A stretch of 64,000 nt of DNA, taken from contig JAIGNY010000196.1 of NCBI GenBank assembly GCA_020152595.1, positions 1,057,501 through 1,121,500 of the forward strand, given 5' to 3'. Each line of letters opens with the position of its first letter. Position 1 is the first letter of the stretch. The translations under genes were made by a program, and so were the position numbers. This stretch comes from Chiridota heheva. Lineage: Eukaryota; Echinodermata; Holothuroidea; Apodida; Chiridotidae. Of the stretch, positions 32,800-46,011 are shown in pieces. The notes beneath the pieces were generated by a model. That model worked only from the letters and a program-made list of their open reading frames with translations, searched no databases and had not been told where the DNA came from.

Positions 32800-34569
32800 C
32801 GGCCTCGATATGCGCGGCCCACGACATCCACCGCGCACGACTTACGTGGCTCACGACAAGCAAGGCCCACGACCCGTGCGGCCTATGACATTTGCGACCC
32901 ACGAAATATGCAATGGGCATGATTTTCTCTACAGTTTGAGAATACCGTATGAAAAGTGTGAATCATATTGTACATATTTACCAGCAGGCTAAAAGCTGAT
33001 AAGGCAATGTTTAGCATGCATATATACCAACGACAATGATGAAGAAGCGTTCCCATTTTTGACTGCTCAAAAATTTGAATGATGACGAAAATGACGATGA
33101 CGACGACACAATAACTGAGAGAAGAAAATCACAGAGTTAGTATAATTAGAAAACTACAGTCGTTTTGAAAATCTTCGAAGTTTGTTTAAATGAACAGAAC
33201 ATGACTATATGTCATTATCATCATGTACAAAAGAAATTGACGGAATTACATACAGATTTTGAGCTTTTCTCCCTGCAGTTATCAACTCACAACTTAAGCA
33301 CACATTGATGTTTAAATATTCACTGTTCAAATTTTCTCAAAATTTCATCAGCCATTTCTTGAAAACTAAACTATCTATTTCCAAAATTCAATTACTGTTC
33401 TATACCCAATACAAAACAAAATCACTTTTATACTCCTTCCCATTATACGCCAATTATGCATATTAATAGGAACATTTATAACACACGAGAATATTGAAGT
33501 CATGCAGCCATATTGTTCAGATATTGCGATAAAATGTCATAGTTTCTGTATTTGAAATATCAAAAATCATTGTCTTAAAAAACATTTGAATTTTTAAAAT
33601 GGCCGTTTCGCGCCTAAAAGCCTAGCTCTATTGTCCATTTGATTTAATATTTCGAAAACGGCGTTGTGAACATATTAGATGGGAGTGGAAAATGTGTAGT
33701 CATGACAGTAATTAAGGTATTTCCATAAGTTTTAAGTTTCCCCTAGCAAAGATATTTTTCCCAGACGTATTTTAAATTTGAAAAATGTAACATTGCATAA
33801 GTCTTGAACGTTAGGATAGCAAAGGATCATGGAAAATATCACAAAATGGCGGCTTCTATGTAGCAAATTGTTCCCATTAATAGGAACATTTATGTTATTA
33901 TTAATAGGCATGCTACCGGACTGCTAATTGTTATCCAACAATGTTAAAGCATTAGCTGTGAAAATAAACACCTGCTAATGATCAGATCTATAGATAGATA
34001 TTAGTGTAGGCCTATTAATGTAATTACAGATTAATCGAAGTAATAATGTGAATCGATCCATAATGTAATGTTGTTGCAATTGATTTGGCAACGTCACAAT
34101 TCATGCTCACGTCATGCACGTAATCATTTTCTAAGCTAAAAATTATTACCTCAATATTTTCAACGAATTTATGAGACGGAATATAATTCAGCCGTCTGTT
34201 TACAGGGTTATGGTTTGTTATATAGTTCATGTATCCATGTCTTTATAGTGTATATAATTTTTTCTTAAGTCTTTTTTTATAAAATCTTTTTGGTTAGATA
34301 TATAATGGTCAAGTTTCCTTTTTGTCTGTTTATGTACATTCTTTTTATTGTTTCGATCAGGAAACCAAACATACTGCGTCTCATATGTATCATTTCAGCC
34401 AGTCAGCAACAATTTTAACCCACATGGAGTTTAATACATAATTATATTTTTTCATTAATGAATTATAAAGAAAAGTGAAAATACGTTTCTTGGTTCGCGT
34501 TATAGATAAACTGACTTATTTGCTTATTTGCGGTAAAATGTTATACCGTATACGGTCTATATATAGGAA

Positions 34570-34720
34570 GAAAGATTGTTGTAAAAATTGTAATAAGTGT
34601 TTAAAAAAGTGAGGATGTGGGCGCCACCTTTTTGTAGATTTCTAACTCCAGCTGACCAGTCAGTTATACACAAATGAGAAAAAAGCCTAAAATTAAACAT
34701 ATATTCGTTAATGTTCAATG
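34570..34720. mobile_element. long-TIR MITE fragment
   Basis: Contains family-like blocks TAAAAAAGTGAGGATGTGGG, GCGCCACCTTTTTGTAGA and GACCAGTCAGTTATACACAAA. Only a central/right part is visible. Confidence 0.45.
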
Positions 34721-34791
34721 TGGAATACAAAATAGGCGTAGTCAGGTAGTTGAAAAACAGATAAGTTCTAATTCAGTAGACCTCGGTAGAT

Positions 34792-35332
34792 CTTGCACCA
34801 ACATATCTTGCACCAACAAACCTTGCACAGACCCTGCACAGACCCTGCACAGATCATGCACAGACAGACAGACCCTGCACAGATCATGCACAGACCCTGC
34901 ACAGACCATGCACAGACCCTGTACTAACAGACCGTGCACCAACAGACTCTGCACCAACAGACCTGCACCAACAGACCCTGCACCAACAGACCCTGCACCA
35001 ACAGACCTGCACCAACAGAACTGCACAAACAGACCGTGCACCAACAGATTTTGCACCAACTGACCCTGCACCAACTGAACCTGCACAAACTGACCCTGTA
35101 TCAACTGACCCTGCACCAACAGACCTGCACCAACTGACCCTGCACCAACAGACCCAGCACCAACAGACCTGCACCAACATAACTGCACCAACAGACCCTG
35201 CACCAACAGACCGTGCACCAACAGATTCTGCACCAACTGACCCTGCACCAACTGAACCTGCACCAACTGACCCTGCACCAACAGACCCTGCACCAACAGA
35301 CCATGCACCAACAGACCATGCACTAACAGATA
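34792..35332. repeat. minisatellite, about 15-bp unit (CCTGCACCAACAGAC)
   Basis: Over 30 copies of a 14-15-bp unit with variants (CTGCACAGAC at the left, CTGCACCAACTGAC in the middle). Length variation between units shifts the frame, yet stop codons are rare, giving false open frames up to 193 codons on both strands. Confidence 0.97.
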
Positions 35333-35715
35333 GCTTATACAATAATATTAACCTTTCTGCCTTTACCATTTGGCTTTTGTATGCGTTTCAACATTTTCTT
35401 GCTCTTTTTGAAATATGAAAGCGTTTTTTATTTACTAATTTTACTTACTTACATGTATAGTCTCTCATACTTAATATTACATTTGATAAAGCTTATAACA
35501 GTTCGAGCGCAAATGAAGAATTATAGAATTAACAATTTGATTCATTGACTATCTTCAGGAGATGGTATACGACAAAAACAGAACTTAAATTTATAGGAAC
35601 AAGAAATAGTTTAATGAGCTTCAAATAGCTGAATAGTTTATCCTTAAATTATTTGGGATTTTGTTATTTATTATTCTTTTCTTCCATTCATGATACAACC
35701 AAAATGGTATGGCAG

Positions 35716-36120
35716 TTGGAGGCAGGCCTGATTGGGGGTGTGCATGACCTTCTTTGTTGCACCGACATGACCGAGGATAACAACTTACAGACTTATGTTC
35801 CGTCACATCTGGAACTATGATGGGCTGATGGGTTGAAGAAAAGCTCGCAAAACAGGGAGTGTACGGAAACAAACAAAACAAAAGAGAACGTCAAAATATT
35901 GGGTCAAGATATAGTTTGATAACCTTAAAAGTAGTTTGACTTTCTTAGATTCTTTGGGTTAGTCAATTTGTAAAAATTTTGGATTCCGGCATGTATAATT
36001 TTTTTGTACATTTATGGTATAGCTAAAGTCAGCAGCTGGGCGATGTGTTCCTTCCTTGTTGCACCAAGGATAACTCGCACACTTATGTTCCGTCACAACT
36101 ATCATGATGGGTTCTGTACC
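35716..36120. repeat. two diverged copies of a dispersed segment
   Basis: 35,745-35,825 and 36,045-36,115 share CTTTGTTGCACC / CTTGTTGCACC, AGGATAAC and CTTATGTTCCGTCACA followed by ATGATGGG. An old local duplication or two copies of one repeat; nothing coding. Confidence 0.5.
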
Positions 36121-36180
36121 ACCTCCCTCCCTGCCCAAGACATGAATGAATCAAAATTCGCAACTTTGCATATATTTTTT

Positions 36181-36256
36181 TGGAGGGGGGGGGCGGGAAG
36201 AAGGGGAGGGGGAGAGGGGCGGGGGGAAGAGAGGGAAGGAGAGGGGGAGGGGGGTT
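36181..36256. repeat. G-rich purine tract, G-quadruplex-prone
   Basis: On the plus strand about 75 bp of GGGG runs separated by A or AGA, with one C block. Polypurine and able to form quadruplex or triplex DNA. Overlapping open frames are compositional. Confidence 0.9.
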
Positions 36257-37839
36257 ATCCAATCGGGAAAAAATGGAGAAACGAAAAATGACGTCAAAAC
36301 AATGAAATTGTCTTTTTGCAGTCGTTTTAACAACTATTTATTTGGTACTTTGTTTGGCAATGGTGGTCTTATATACAATCATAACTTAAGGACGCCATAG
36401 CATGAATCAATCAAAATACTTATCGATCTTTAAAAAATATAGAAGATACGTCTATTGTTTAAAAAATGCAATGAATTTTCACAAAAACCCAACATATTTG
36501 GTAATAAATTGTATACTATGTACTTTATACAATATAGGCAGTTTATATTTCGTAATAAAGTTTTTTAGTTAGAACGTAGCGCGCGATTTCATTTCGAAAA
36601 TTGACAAAGCGTATACGGAGAGCGACAATACATCTTACCCTTCTTATAGACAATTTTATCATTACATAAAATGCAACCACATGTTTCCACCACCGTTCCG
36701 TCTCCCCGGTGAGATTTTTCTTAAAGTCCAATAAATTCGTCTAAAAACCAGAACTGATTACAACTGAACTAATCAAACATTTTAAGTACATATTAATTTC
36801 AGTGTAAGAATATAACGGGTTATTACGCGTTCCGGTAAAGAAAAACTTTAATACCATGGTAAAATGTACTCATTTGATAAACGAGGGGGGACATAGTCTT
36901 TCATTAAATTCTATTTAAATTAAGTATTAACATGCGTGTGTACATTTATGATGCAAAACGAAAATAATGAAATATGTTAATTGACATAAACATTAGCTAT
37001 ATTGACTGATTGACAGATGAGACTTGCTTGACTAATTGATTTTCAGAGGGGCATTTTCCCACTAAGTAATGCAAATAGGCCTGCTACTATATAGGACTTA
37101 TTACATGGGCGAATTGCCACCAACATTGGCTGATTGGTCTCCGTATCCATACACCGTCCTGCTTGATCAATTATCTTTAAAAGGTGTGTTCAGGGTTCCC
37201 GGTACAGTTGTAAAGAATTGTGAAAAGGGTGGTGAAGGGATATTACATACTATTTCTATTGTTTAAAGGTCATCTATCGTGATTAAAATGTGGCGGCATA
37301 CATTTTATTTGAAAACGATACTGATTGGCCTATCAATGTGAAGTGCACCTTGTGCCATTGTGTTTCGACCAATCAAAACACAATAATTGAATTCTTTTTA
37401 CCCCGTGCGTTAGAAACGACAACTGGCCTTTAAAACTAAATTGGCCATTAGAAGCAATTTTAAATTATACTTAGAACATTATTTACATTTTAAAAGTAGC
37501 GTCTTCATGTTCAAAGCTATGGCTGATCAAAATACCCAAATTTTTAGTTTAATTTTGAGAATGATTTCATTCTCCTTTGTAGGGTCAAAATTAGGATTGC
37601 TCTAAGCAGACCAACATGGGCAGAACATGCACGAAAATAACAAATTATTCCGTTGTAGGGCAAAATGAGCTTCACATAGCCATTCCAAATCAATTTGTAT
37701 TCCCAAATCAACCTGGTCACAGATAATCATGCCAAAATAAGAAAGACATGACCAAACAAAGAACTTTTACGCGTGCAATTATATAGCTATACCCACATCA
37801 TACAGTTATGGTTAAATGAACAGCAGCCTGTAATCATAG

Positions 37840-38312
37840 CCATACCAAAATCACTTACGCATACCCATACCAAAATCCATTAGGGGACCTACGCATACCC
37901 ATACCAAAATCCATTAGGGGACCTACGCATACCCATACCAAAATCCATTAGGGGACCTACGCATACCCATACCAAAATCCATATACCCATACCAAAATCC
38001 ATTAGGGGACCTACGCATACCCATACCAAAATCCATTTACGGGGACCAAAATCCATTAGGGGACCTACGCATACCCACAAAATCCATTAGGGGACCTACC
38101 ATACCCAAAATCCATTAGGGGCATACCCATACCAAAATCCATTAGGGGACCTACGCATACCCATACCAAAATCCATTAGGGGACCTACGCATACCCATAC
38201 CAAAATCCATTAGGGGACCTACGCATACCCATACCAAAATCCATTAGGGGACCTACGCATACCCATACCAAAATCCATTAGGGGACCTACGCATACCCAT
38301 ACCAAAATTTAA
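37840..38312. repeat. minisatellite, about 34-bp unit
   Basis: Units of CCATTAGGGGACCTACGCAT followed by ACCCATACCAAAAT, about 12 copies, several shortened (near 37,980, 38,040, 38,080). The array decays rightward to about 38,462 with CCATACCAAAATCA-type remnants. Non-coding; the minus-strand open frame (Val-Gly-Pro-Leu-Met-Asp-Phe-Gly) is a repeat artefact. Confidence 0.97.
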
Positions 38313-39410
38313 TGCGTATAACCATACCAAAATCAATTACGGAGAATTTTACCAAAATTAGTTACGCACAACCATACCGAGATCAGATGAGCAAAACCAA
38401 ACCAAAATCAGTTACACATAACCATACCAAAATTAAAAACGCATAGCCATACCAAAATCATTAATGCGTAAGCCCACACTTTTGCCGAGAATCTCTAACC
38501 AAGGATAATCCCCCACGAAGAAAAATGGCATGCACGTCCACACTTTTTGAGGTTACGTTATTACTATTTCTTTTCCCAGAGCTCCGCCTTCCCCCACAAC
38601 AGCAGTAAATCTTGCGCCGTCTCAGCCCGAAGGTCCCGGTCTTGTCCCGAAACCTATTACGCACATTCGATGCAATCTATGCTTCCTTCCTGTGCCCCTA
38701 CCAGTCAGTCTGAGTCAGTCAGTCAATGGTTTGAGGAAAAGTGACGTCAGGCTGTCAGGGGTTTTCGGAATGACGTGTTGCCTCTTGTTGTTCTCCATAA
38801 TAAAAGAACAATTGTGGTCGGGGAGTAACTGAAGTGATTAATATTTTTTAAATAATCTTTTTTTTGTTTATTAGAGATGAATAAACTTTAATATGGAAAA
38901 AGTTTCCCCAGAAGCTATATTTGTTTAAGGCGAGAGCGTTGAATTTCATTTGTCATTCCAACGTGGAGTATTTTTGAGCGTTAAAAAATTGAGCATGGAT
39001 TTTCACGTTCTTGAATGAAACCTGTATGTGGCAAAAATATCATACGTCAGTATACGTGAGAAAACACGAAATATGACGAACACAACGTGATATTTGTACG
39101 TACACATTAGGCCATTCAATGGCTTGAAGAAAGCTTTTTTACAACTTCATGATCTTTCTAAACAGCTAAAGGTCAGTGAAAACCTACAAAGTGATAATTA
39201 ATTAAATATTATGTGAGATACATCATCAGAATAGCATTTGTTAGTTTCTGAGTTGTTATTGTTGTTTGTGGTTTATAATCACGATAGCAGACGCCCTCTT
39301 CATGTAAAGTACTGGTTGGAGACCGCCCGTGGATCAATCCCCTGGGGGCACTTTGTCAAGGTGAATTATTGGTTTCAAGTTTTTCAAACTTGGGTGATTT
39401 TTTAGTATAT

Positions 39411-39525
39411 GTGCAGAAAATGTAATGTGCAGAATATGTAATGTGCAGAATATGTAATGTGCAGAATATGTAATGTGCAGAATATGTAATGTGCAGAATA
39501 TGTAATGTGCAGAATATGTGATGTA
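39411..39525. repeat. minisatellite, 16-bp unit (GTGCAGAATATGTAAT)
   Basis: About seven copies of a 16-bp unit, nearly identical, with the first and last units diverged. Confidence 0.97.
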
Positions 39526-39833
39526 CGGTGCAAACAGCCAAATAATGAAGATATTTGCTTAATTTGTTTTAAATTCCAGTCATAAAAAATGATAGGCAGA
39601 TAGGAACATCTATTCAAGAGTATATTCTTACAACGATAATTTAAAACAAAGGACTTACTCTGTCACTGAACGAAAGCACTGGTTATAGAAATTCCAGCAA
39701 TATTTTATATTTCACTTCAATATCGGTTCTTATTGAACTGTCAAAATATCGCATTAAATCAAATTTTAAAGTGTTCAGGAGATTGTCTATCATGCTAATT
39801 TTACGAGGTATTGTGATAGCTTAGAAGTTCTCC

Positions 39834-40274
39834 GAAAGAATTAGTTCATTGATTAAACAAACTCATCCAAAAAAGACGACTAGAATAAAATAAACATATA
39901 TGTTGAATAATTACATTGAAATCCTTCTCCGCGTTATGGAGATATTCAAGTTTGGAAGCCATGTCTCATTTGTGTAGAACTGGTACTAGTAGAATGACTG
40001 GTGTGAAAAGTTTATTGCAAAAAGTTGGCGCCCTAATCATTATTTTCTTAACAATTTTATTGTAATTTTAAAAAAATTATTTGAAATTTTTCTCCAAAAT
40101 GTCTAAGTGGTAAATTGTAGTTACTTTAATAGATTCTGTTTACTGCTAACCTTTCCATTTCCAATAGTTTTCAAAAAATCAAAGAGAAAATACAATAAAA
40201 TACATAAAGACTTTGAAGAAATGTCATAACTGATAGTCTGATTTCAGTCGCTTCGACACAAATGAGACTTATCT
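39834..40274. mobile_element. long-TIR MITE, diverged copy
   Basis: Starts AGAATTAGTTCATTGATTAAAC. Contains GAGATATTCAAGTTTGGAAG, GTGTAGAACTGGTACTAG, AAAAAGTTGGCGCCCT and GATTTCAGTCGCTTCGACAC, with the right end merged with the next copy. Confidence 0.6.
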
Positions 40275-40945
40275 CCTTAAATGATTAGTTCAGTGGTCAA
40301 GCAAGTTGATCTTTATATGAAAGAGGACTTTAAAAAAACAAAATGGTAAAAAAAGCATTCAAGAAGATTTTCAAGTTTAAAGCTGTCTTATCTGTATAGA
40401 AATGACTGGCGTAGTAAGTCTACTCTGGAAGGTTAGCACTTTCATTATCACATTCTTAACAATTGTTAATGTATTTTAAAGGAAATCTATTTTTTTAAAA
40501 AAAATAATAGGCCCATATGAATTATCATTCCTCGATGTTTCTTCAGGTGGTAAATTATAATTACCTTTACCTGTTTACTAGATTCTGTTTTACTACTTTC
40601 CTGACATATTCAATGGTTTAGAAGTCACAAAATCCGGCGCAGGACAAAACATTATAGAACACATAAAGATTTTAAAGAATCCATAACTGTGACGTCACAA
40701 GTCTGATTTCAGTCCGTTTCTACACAAATAATACCAAGTTTTAAACTTAAATATCCCTTAACAGAATATTTTTTAATGCTTTGTTCAGCATGTTATTTCT
40801 TTAGAAGTCCTCTTTCAAGATGGATTTGCTTGACCCTGAACTAATCTTTTAATGGTTCAAGATATTGAAGTAGTTTCTTTACCTTTTGAGGGGTCCTCTT
40901 TTATTTAAAATGCACTTGCTTGACCACTGAACTAATTCTTTAACA
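40275..40945. mobile_element. long-TIR MITE copy with an extra right end
   Basis: Left TTAAATGATTAGTTCAGTGG. Right arm TCAGTCCGTTTCTACAC, ending CTTGACCCTGAACTAATC near 40,850. A second right-end module follows (AATGCACTTGCTTGACCACT then GAACTAATTCTTTAA, to about 40,945). Arms inverted around AAATGACTGG / CAGTCCGTTT. Confidence 0.8.
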
Positions 40946-41499
40946 GTACTCTTCTTCCCTTAATGCATTACCACGTGATTGCGAGAGGCAGGCAAACAGC
41001 GAGAAACACGTTGCTCTATCGAGATTGCGGTATAAGCTTCAAAGTTTATGTGCAGATGTCCGTTTCAGAATATTAGCACAATGGTCTTATTTTGTACACT
41101 TTTATTGGTACCCTATTTTTTGATTTTGGGTTGCTCATGTCATGGTCGATAAATGTTTGAATAATTTCAAATATGTAAAACATTTGCGTTAAAGGAAGTG
41201 GAATTAAGATCGTAATATAAATCTTAAATCTCTCTCCTAAATTTCAAAACAAAACTTTTTTTGAAAAAATTGATTACAGTTCTAGTCTCCAAGACTCTAA
41301 ATTAGTGACCTGATGACTTTTAAAAAGAAGTCAGAGGTGGTTTATTACGAAATAATAACATATTGTTAAATCTACATAATTTATTTACATATTCTGCGCT
41401 CTTTATAATCTCAGGGAAGTATTTAAGTAAATAATTATACCCACCAAGTATGCATGGAATAAGTTGTAAACATTAATATATTTTGAACGAGAAATCTTA

Positions 41500-41575
41500 G
41501 TTAAATTTAAGTTTATTACACTTATATGGCGCATTATTTAAAGACCTTATTCTAATGCGCCTTTACAAAATATGC
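41500..41575 (-). mobile_element. probable LINE 3'-end fragment
   Basis: On the minus strand, TTGTAAAGGCGCATTAGAAT followed by AATGCGCCATATAAGTG resembles the GCGC-hairpin 3' ends of CR1/L2-type LINEs (compare TAAGCGCC..AAATAACATT at 58,650). Short and without coding sequence. Confidence 0.4.
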
Positions 41576-41947
41576 ATATAAAGAAAAAAAATACAAATGT
41601 GTAAATAAGATAAGCATGAAATATAAAGAAAACAAAGAACAAGAAAATTATGAGGAGGAATTGATATATCGGATTCGGATATTCGTTCGGGTACTGAATG
41701 TTATGTCTTTATACTCTTATAGGAATCACAAATTGTTTTGCTTTACATTTTACAATCAAAGGAAAGTCAAAAAGAAAGTTTTAAGAAGCAACAAAGAAGT
41801 TGAAAGAACATCAGAATCGAAAAAATACCATTTTGTTACTTTGAATTTTTGAACAGAATTGTATCGCCGTACTTATCAAGAATAAATACAGCGCATCAAA
41901 TAGATACCTCTAAGACTGTAAGATGTTCGTAAAACTGTTTGAAGGAA

Positions 41948-42205
41948 AGGTATATTGCCATAAATAAATTTAGAAGTGAACCTCGCCGTGCTGGTAACGT
42001 CACTTCCGGTTCTCGATTTTCCTCATTAATTGCGAGAAGTTTGTGATGATATCGATAGCACATGTAGGCTCCAATGTTCGGTCCAGCTGATGTGTGATCG
42101 ATAATATCGCAGATTTCTCACAATCAATAAGCAAAATTGAAAACCGGAAGTGACGTTACCAGCACGGCGGTGTTCACTTCTGAATGTATTTATGGGACAA
42201 TGCCT
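41948..42205. mobile_element. MITE with about 55-bp inverted repeats
   Basis: AGAAGTGAACCTCGCCGTGC at 41,971 is inverted as GCACGGCGGTGTTCACTTCT ending at 42,182, and TGGTAACGTCACTTCCGG is inverted next to it. Outer flanks (CCATAAATAAATT / GTATTTATGGGA) continue the inversion. The interior is about 80 bp. Non-coding; superfamily unknown. Confidence 0.75.
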
Positions 42206-42251
42206 TTTGTTTGAACTAAAACAATATGTGGATATTAGAGAGAGAGAGAGT

Positions 42252-42453
42252 TGAACACACAATTACAATGACGGGGTCGTCGCCTGCGTATTCGGTTATG
42301 ATAGTACAAATGCTATCACGAAACGCTTAATACGACCCGGACAAAAACACAGGTACGACGTACGGACAGACATAACATCGACAACCAAGTCAATGTCCAC
42401 GGCCTTTGATAACCAGTTGTGGTGCACTGGCGTGTCTACCCACCCCAGGATTG
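42252..42453 (-). mobile_element. tRNA-type SINE, head-truncated copy
   Basis: Same body as at 31,511 (CACAATTACAATGACGGGGT, GGTACGACGTACGGACAG), running into CTACCCACCCCAGGATTG at the start of the tRNA head, where it breaks off. The tail end is GAGAGAGAGAG instead of (CGA)n. Confidence 0.85.
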
Positions 42454-43195
42454 AAAATGATAAAACCACAGTTAGATGTGGGACATTAACTTAGTCGGGC
42501 CCTTTTAAATGCTTATCATATTTTTGATTAAATATATTAACGTACCCTTAGAATATTGTTATGCTAAATATTATAATTTTTAGTTGTATTTCGAATTTTT
42601 CTGTATTTTGTACGATGCTGAATAGAAGTTATCTGGCAACAAATTGATGACGTCAGTAAGTACTATCCTGCAATGTATGACTGTGACATCACTTCGATTT
42701 ATTTTAAGACGAGATCGCCCTTTAAACAGATACATGCAGGTAACTTCAATATGCTAAAATATAAATCCAATAAAAACTTAAAATATAGCAAATATTTCCA
42801 AATAATTGATTGAAAACTGATCATGTAACAGTTGTTTAAATGGTCGGTGTTAATATGCAAATGTTTATGTAAATTTGTTATAGGCAAACCTCTCTGTTAT
42901 CGGATTTTCTTGTAAAAATCTATTATTTTTTAATCATGAACCACGAATTTTTCAAGGATCTCACATTTTGTTGTTGTTGATCATAATCATTCACGAATCA
43001 AATTTTATATAGATGAAGAGGTTAGTCTTAGAGACTAAAAATAAGAACAAAAATATAAATAATTGCATAACATATTTTACGCTGTTTTACTGTTCATATA
43101 TCACAAATTTTGCAAAGTTGTGTACTCAAATAGCCATGAATAGAATATTAGATATAGCCTACTATTGACAAAATGTAAAGACTACTCTGCTCAGA

Positions 43196-43463
43196 TAAAT
43201 ATAAAAAAAAGGGAAAATATAAGAAATAAAGGGAACATTTTAGAAATAAAAGGAAAATATAAGAAATAAAGGGGAAAATATAAGAAATAAAAGAAAAGTA
43301 AGAAATAAAGGAAAAAATATAAAAATGAAGGAAAAATATAAGAAATAAAGGAAAAAAAGTAAGACATAAAGGAAAAAATATAAAAAATAAAGGAAAAATA
43401 TAAGAAATAAAGTAAAAATACAAGAATTAAAGGAAAAAATATAAGAAATAAAGGAAAAAATTA
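43196..43463. repeat. purine-rich minisatellite, about 20-bp unit
   Basis: About 13 irregular copies of GGAAAAATATAAGAAATAAA. Almost pure purine on the plus strand. Phe/Leu/Ile-rich minus-strand open frames are artefacts. Confidence 0.95.
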
Positions 43464-43610
43464 TTGTAGCTGTCCCAGCTATATCAAGAAGTTCGGATGT
43501 AATATAATGTTTGGCTTTGGCAAAACATCTAATCAACGTTCAGCTGGATATTAAATTTAAACTCTTAAAAGGGTCTTCATTTACTGAAAGCGAATGACCT
43601 GCCTTTAGAT

Positions 43611-43694
43611 TATCATTATTATTATTATTTTTATTATTATTATTATCATCATTATGATTATTATCATTATTATCATCATTATTATTATTATTGC
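43611..43694. repeat. (ATT)n microsatellite
   Basis: ATT/ATC trinucleotide tract with a few interruptions. Confidence 0.95.
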
Positions 43695-45432
43695 ATAAAT
43701 TAAGTATATTGGATCTTGTGTCTGCCATGATTCGAAATTGTAAAAGTTTTCCAAATTTGAAGGCTTTTCATATTGAAAATTCAGTAACTCTTTTCTTTAC
43801 AAAAAGTAATCAAAAAAGCACAATTATAATATTTTCGATATAAGGAAAATAAATTTAATAAAATAAATTTCCTTTGAGAAACTGATGAAAGTAAACTGAG
43901 ATTAATATGTTATTGTGATTGATTTTTGTTTGTGTTTTTTTCTTTCTTTCTGCAGTTGAACTTGACTCCACTCCGAAAGTCTTAATCTATATAATCGCCT
44001 TGGAACTGCATGTTCGTTCTTTGTTCTTCTGCCTTCGCTGCCCCACTCTGCCCATCTCAACACCCCTTCCTCTCTTCTTTATGCCTTATCAAGTCTTTAC
44101 AAGGTAATACAGACCCACGGGGGTACCACCCTTTACGATGGACGTCAATTATAACACAGACTGGCAGAAGTGTTACTTTCCACGAGGTGAATATATATAT
44201 ATATGACTGACGAAGGTATCAATTTTTCCGATGTATTGATGATTTAAAAGATTTGCTGCATTTTGAACATGAAGAAGAGTTTTTTTTTGTTTTTTTTTTT
44301 GTCAAGATCTACCGAAAAAATAAATGGCGGCGAAAGAACAATCATTTTCCGTTGTGAATGTTTCATCAAAAACTCATATAATTCTGCCACAATTAAAAGT
44401 ATAGTACTTAAAGATGATGCAGCAAGATGGTATTTGATTAAATGGACTTGAATCCAGGGAGCCAGCATTTTAAATTGATCAATAACAGATCGATCAAATG
44501 GAGGAGTCAAAAAAAATAATGAGGCTTCCACTTTATAAACCGATATACCTCTTAATTTATTTCATGTCGGCATTACTTTTATTAGTCTCTTCCAGTCGTT
44601 GTTGCTGTCATTATTACATTTTTGATCATTAGTACATTTAATGATTCTTGTTATTGTGTATATAGTTTACAGCAAGTTTATTAGAATCGCATTAACATTA
44701 AAACGGCTTAATTTATTATACCATACCAGTGACCTTTGACACTCAAAAAATAAACACAAAGATAATCATCTTTTGTCGTGTTTATTAGCTTTTTGGACCT
44801 TAACTAGATCACTATTAAATTAATTTCGCTATCACAAATATCGATTAATTTTTAACACTTTCGGCGTTGATTAATAATATGTAGTCACTTTGACAATAGT
44901 TACACGAATTTTGGTACGATTTTGTCCATGCAATTCAGTAGAATTAACAGGTTTTTTCTTATTAAATATACCACTTCTTATCATTATCATCATTATCATC
45001 ATTATTATTCATTTAAATGCTATCTTCTGAAACATTGTAGAAAAAGTTCTAAACATCAAAAAGATTATTCCTATTGTTCTTTTCATTAATCTTTTGCCAT
45101 TAGTTAGAACTACTAATTCTTCCATTCAAATCATGTAAGTTGATCTGAAATTTCTTATTTTCCTTATTACAGCACCTGGTACTTAAATTTTAAAACAAGA
45201 ATAAAGAGATTTTTCTATATATCAAAATTAAAAGAGCAGAATAGAAACATTATTCATTTAAATGAAATTTGATGAATAACTTTCACCGATTTCAGATATT
45301 TAATAAGTCACGCAAAAATATGCAAGAACGTATTTCATGCATATTTACAAAGGAAGTGTTTATCGATATTGGAATATTAAGAACATTCACTGATGATTCA
45401 CAAATTCTTCTTTTCCAATTTTTTATTTTTTA

Positions 45433-46011
45433 TTAAAGGATTAGTTCAGGGGTCAAGCAAGACTATCTTCTATTCCAACGAAACAAAATAGTAAAGAAAA
45501 CATTCAAAAATCTTATTCTGTTAGGGAGATATCTAAGTTTAAAGTTTGGTATCCTTTGTGCAGAAACGACTAACATCTATCTGACTAGTGATAGCCTCAG
45601 ATTCCTCAAAGTCTTCATGTATTCTATCATATTTTTTCCTGCGATTTTGTGGCTTAAAAACCATGGGATATGTCAAGAATAAAGTCAGAAGTCAAACTGA
45701 ATCTAGGAAGGGTATTTATAATATAACACCTAAAGAAAATTCGAGGAAAAATAATTTAGATAGTGAAACAAATTAAATAAACTTTCTTTGAAATACAAAA
45801 GCAATTGTTCAGAATGTCAGGATGAATACAACAACTTTCCATAGTTGACTTACTACACCAGTCATTTCTACACAGATAAGACAGTCTGCTTAAAACTTGA
45901 ATATCTCCTGAACGGAATAAGATTTTTGAATGCTTTCTTCATCATTTTGTTTCTAATGAAGTCCTTTTACACATAAGATGGACATGCTTGACTACTGAAC
46001 TAAACTTTTAA
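45433..46011. mobile_element. long-TIR MITE copy, TTAA at both ends
   Basis: TTAAAGGATTAGTTCAGGGG on the left and CTGAACTAAACTTTTAA on the right. Arms inverted: AGAAACGACTAACATC against AGTCATTTCTACACAG. Central TTTCCTGCGATTTTGTGGC and GGAAGGGTATTTATAATAT. One of the cleanest copies for judging the ends. Confidence 0.88.

Noticed and set aside
32400-32992. Open frames of 105-162 codons, His/Arg/Cys-rich, on both strands
   Set aside because: They follow the 29-bp minisatellite, whose unit lacks stops in most frames; no start context, no domain.
34674-35369. Open frames up to 193 codons (Val-Gly-Ala or Leu-Leu-Val-Gln repeats)
   Set aside because: Artefacts of the 15-bp CCTGCACCAACAGAC array on both strands.
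37840-38312. CRISPR-like array
   Set aside because: Units are contiguous with no unique spacers and the window is animal nuclear DNA; a plain minisatellite.
43148-43536. Hydrophobic 91-98 codon minus-strand frames resembling membrane proteins
   Set aside because: Phe/Leu/Ile runs arise from the purine-rich GGAAAAATATAAGAAATAAA repeat read in reverse.
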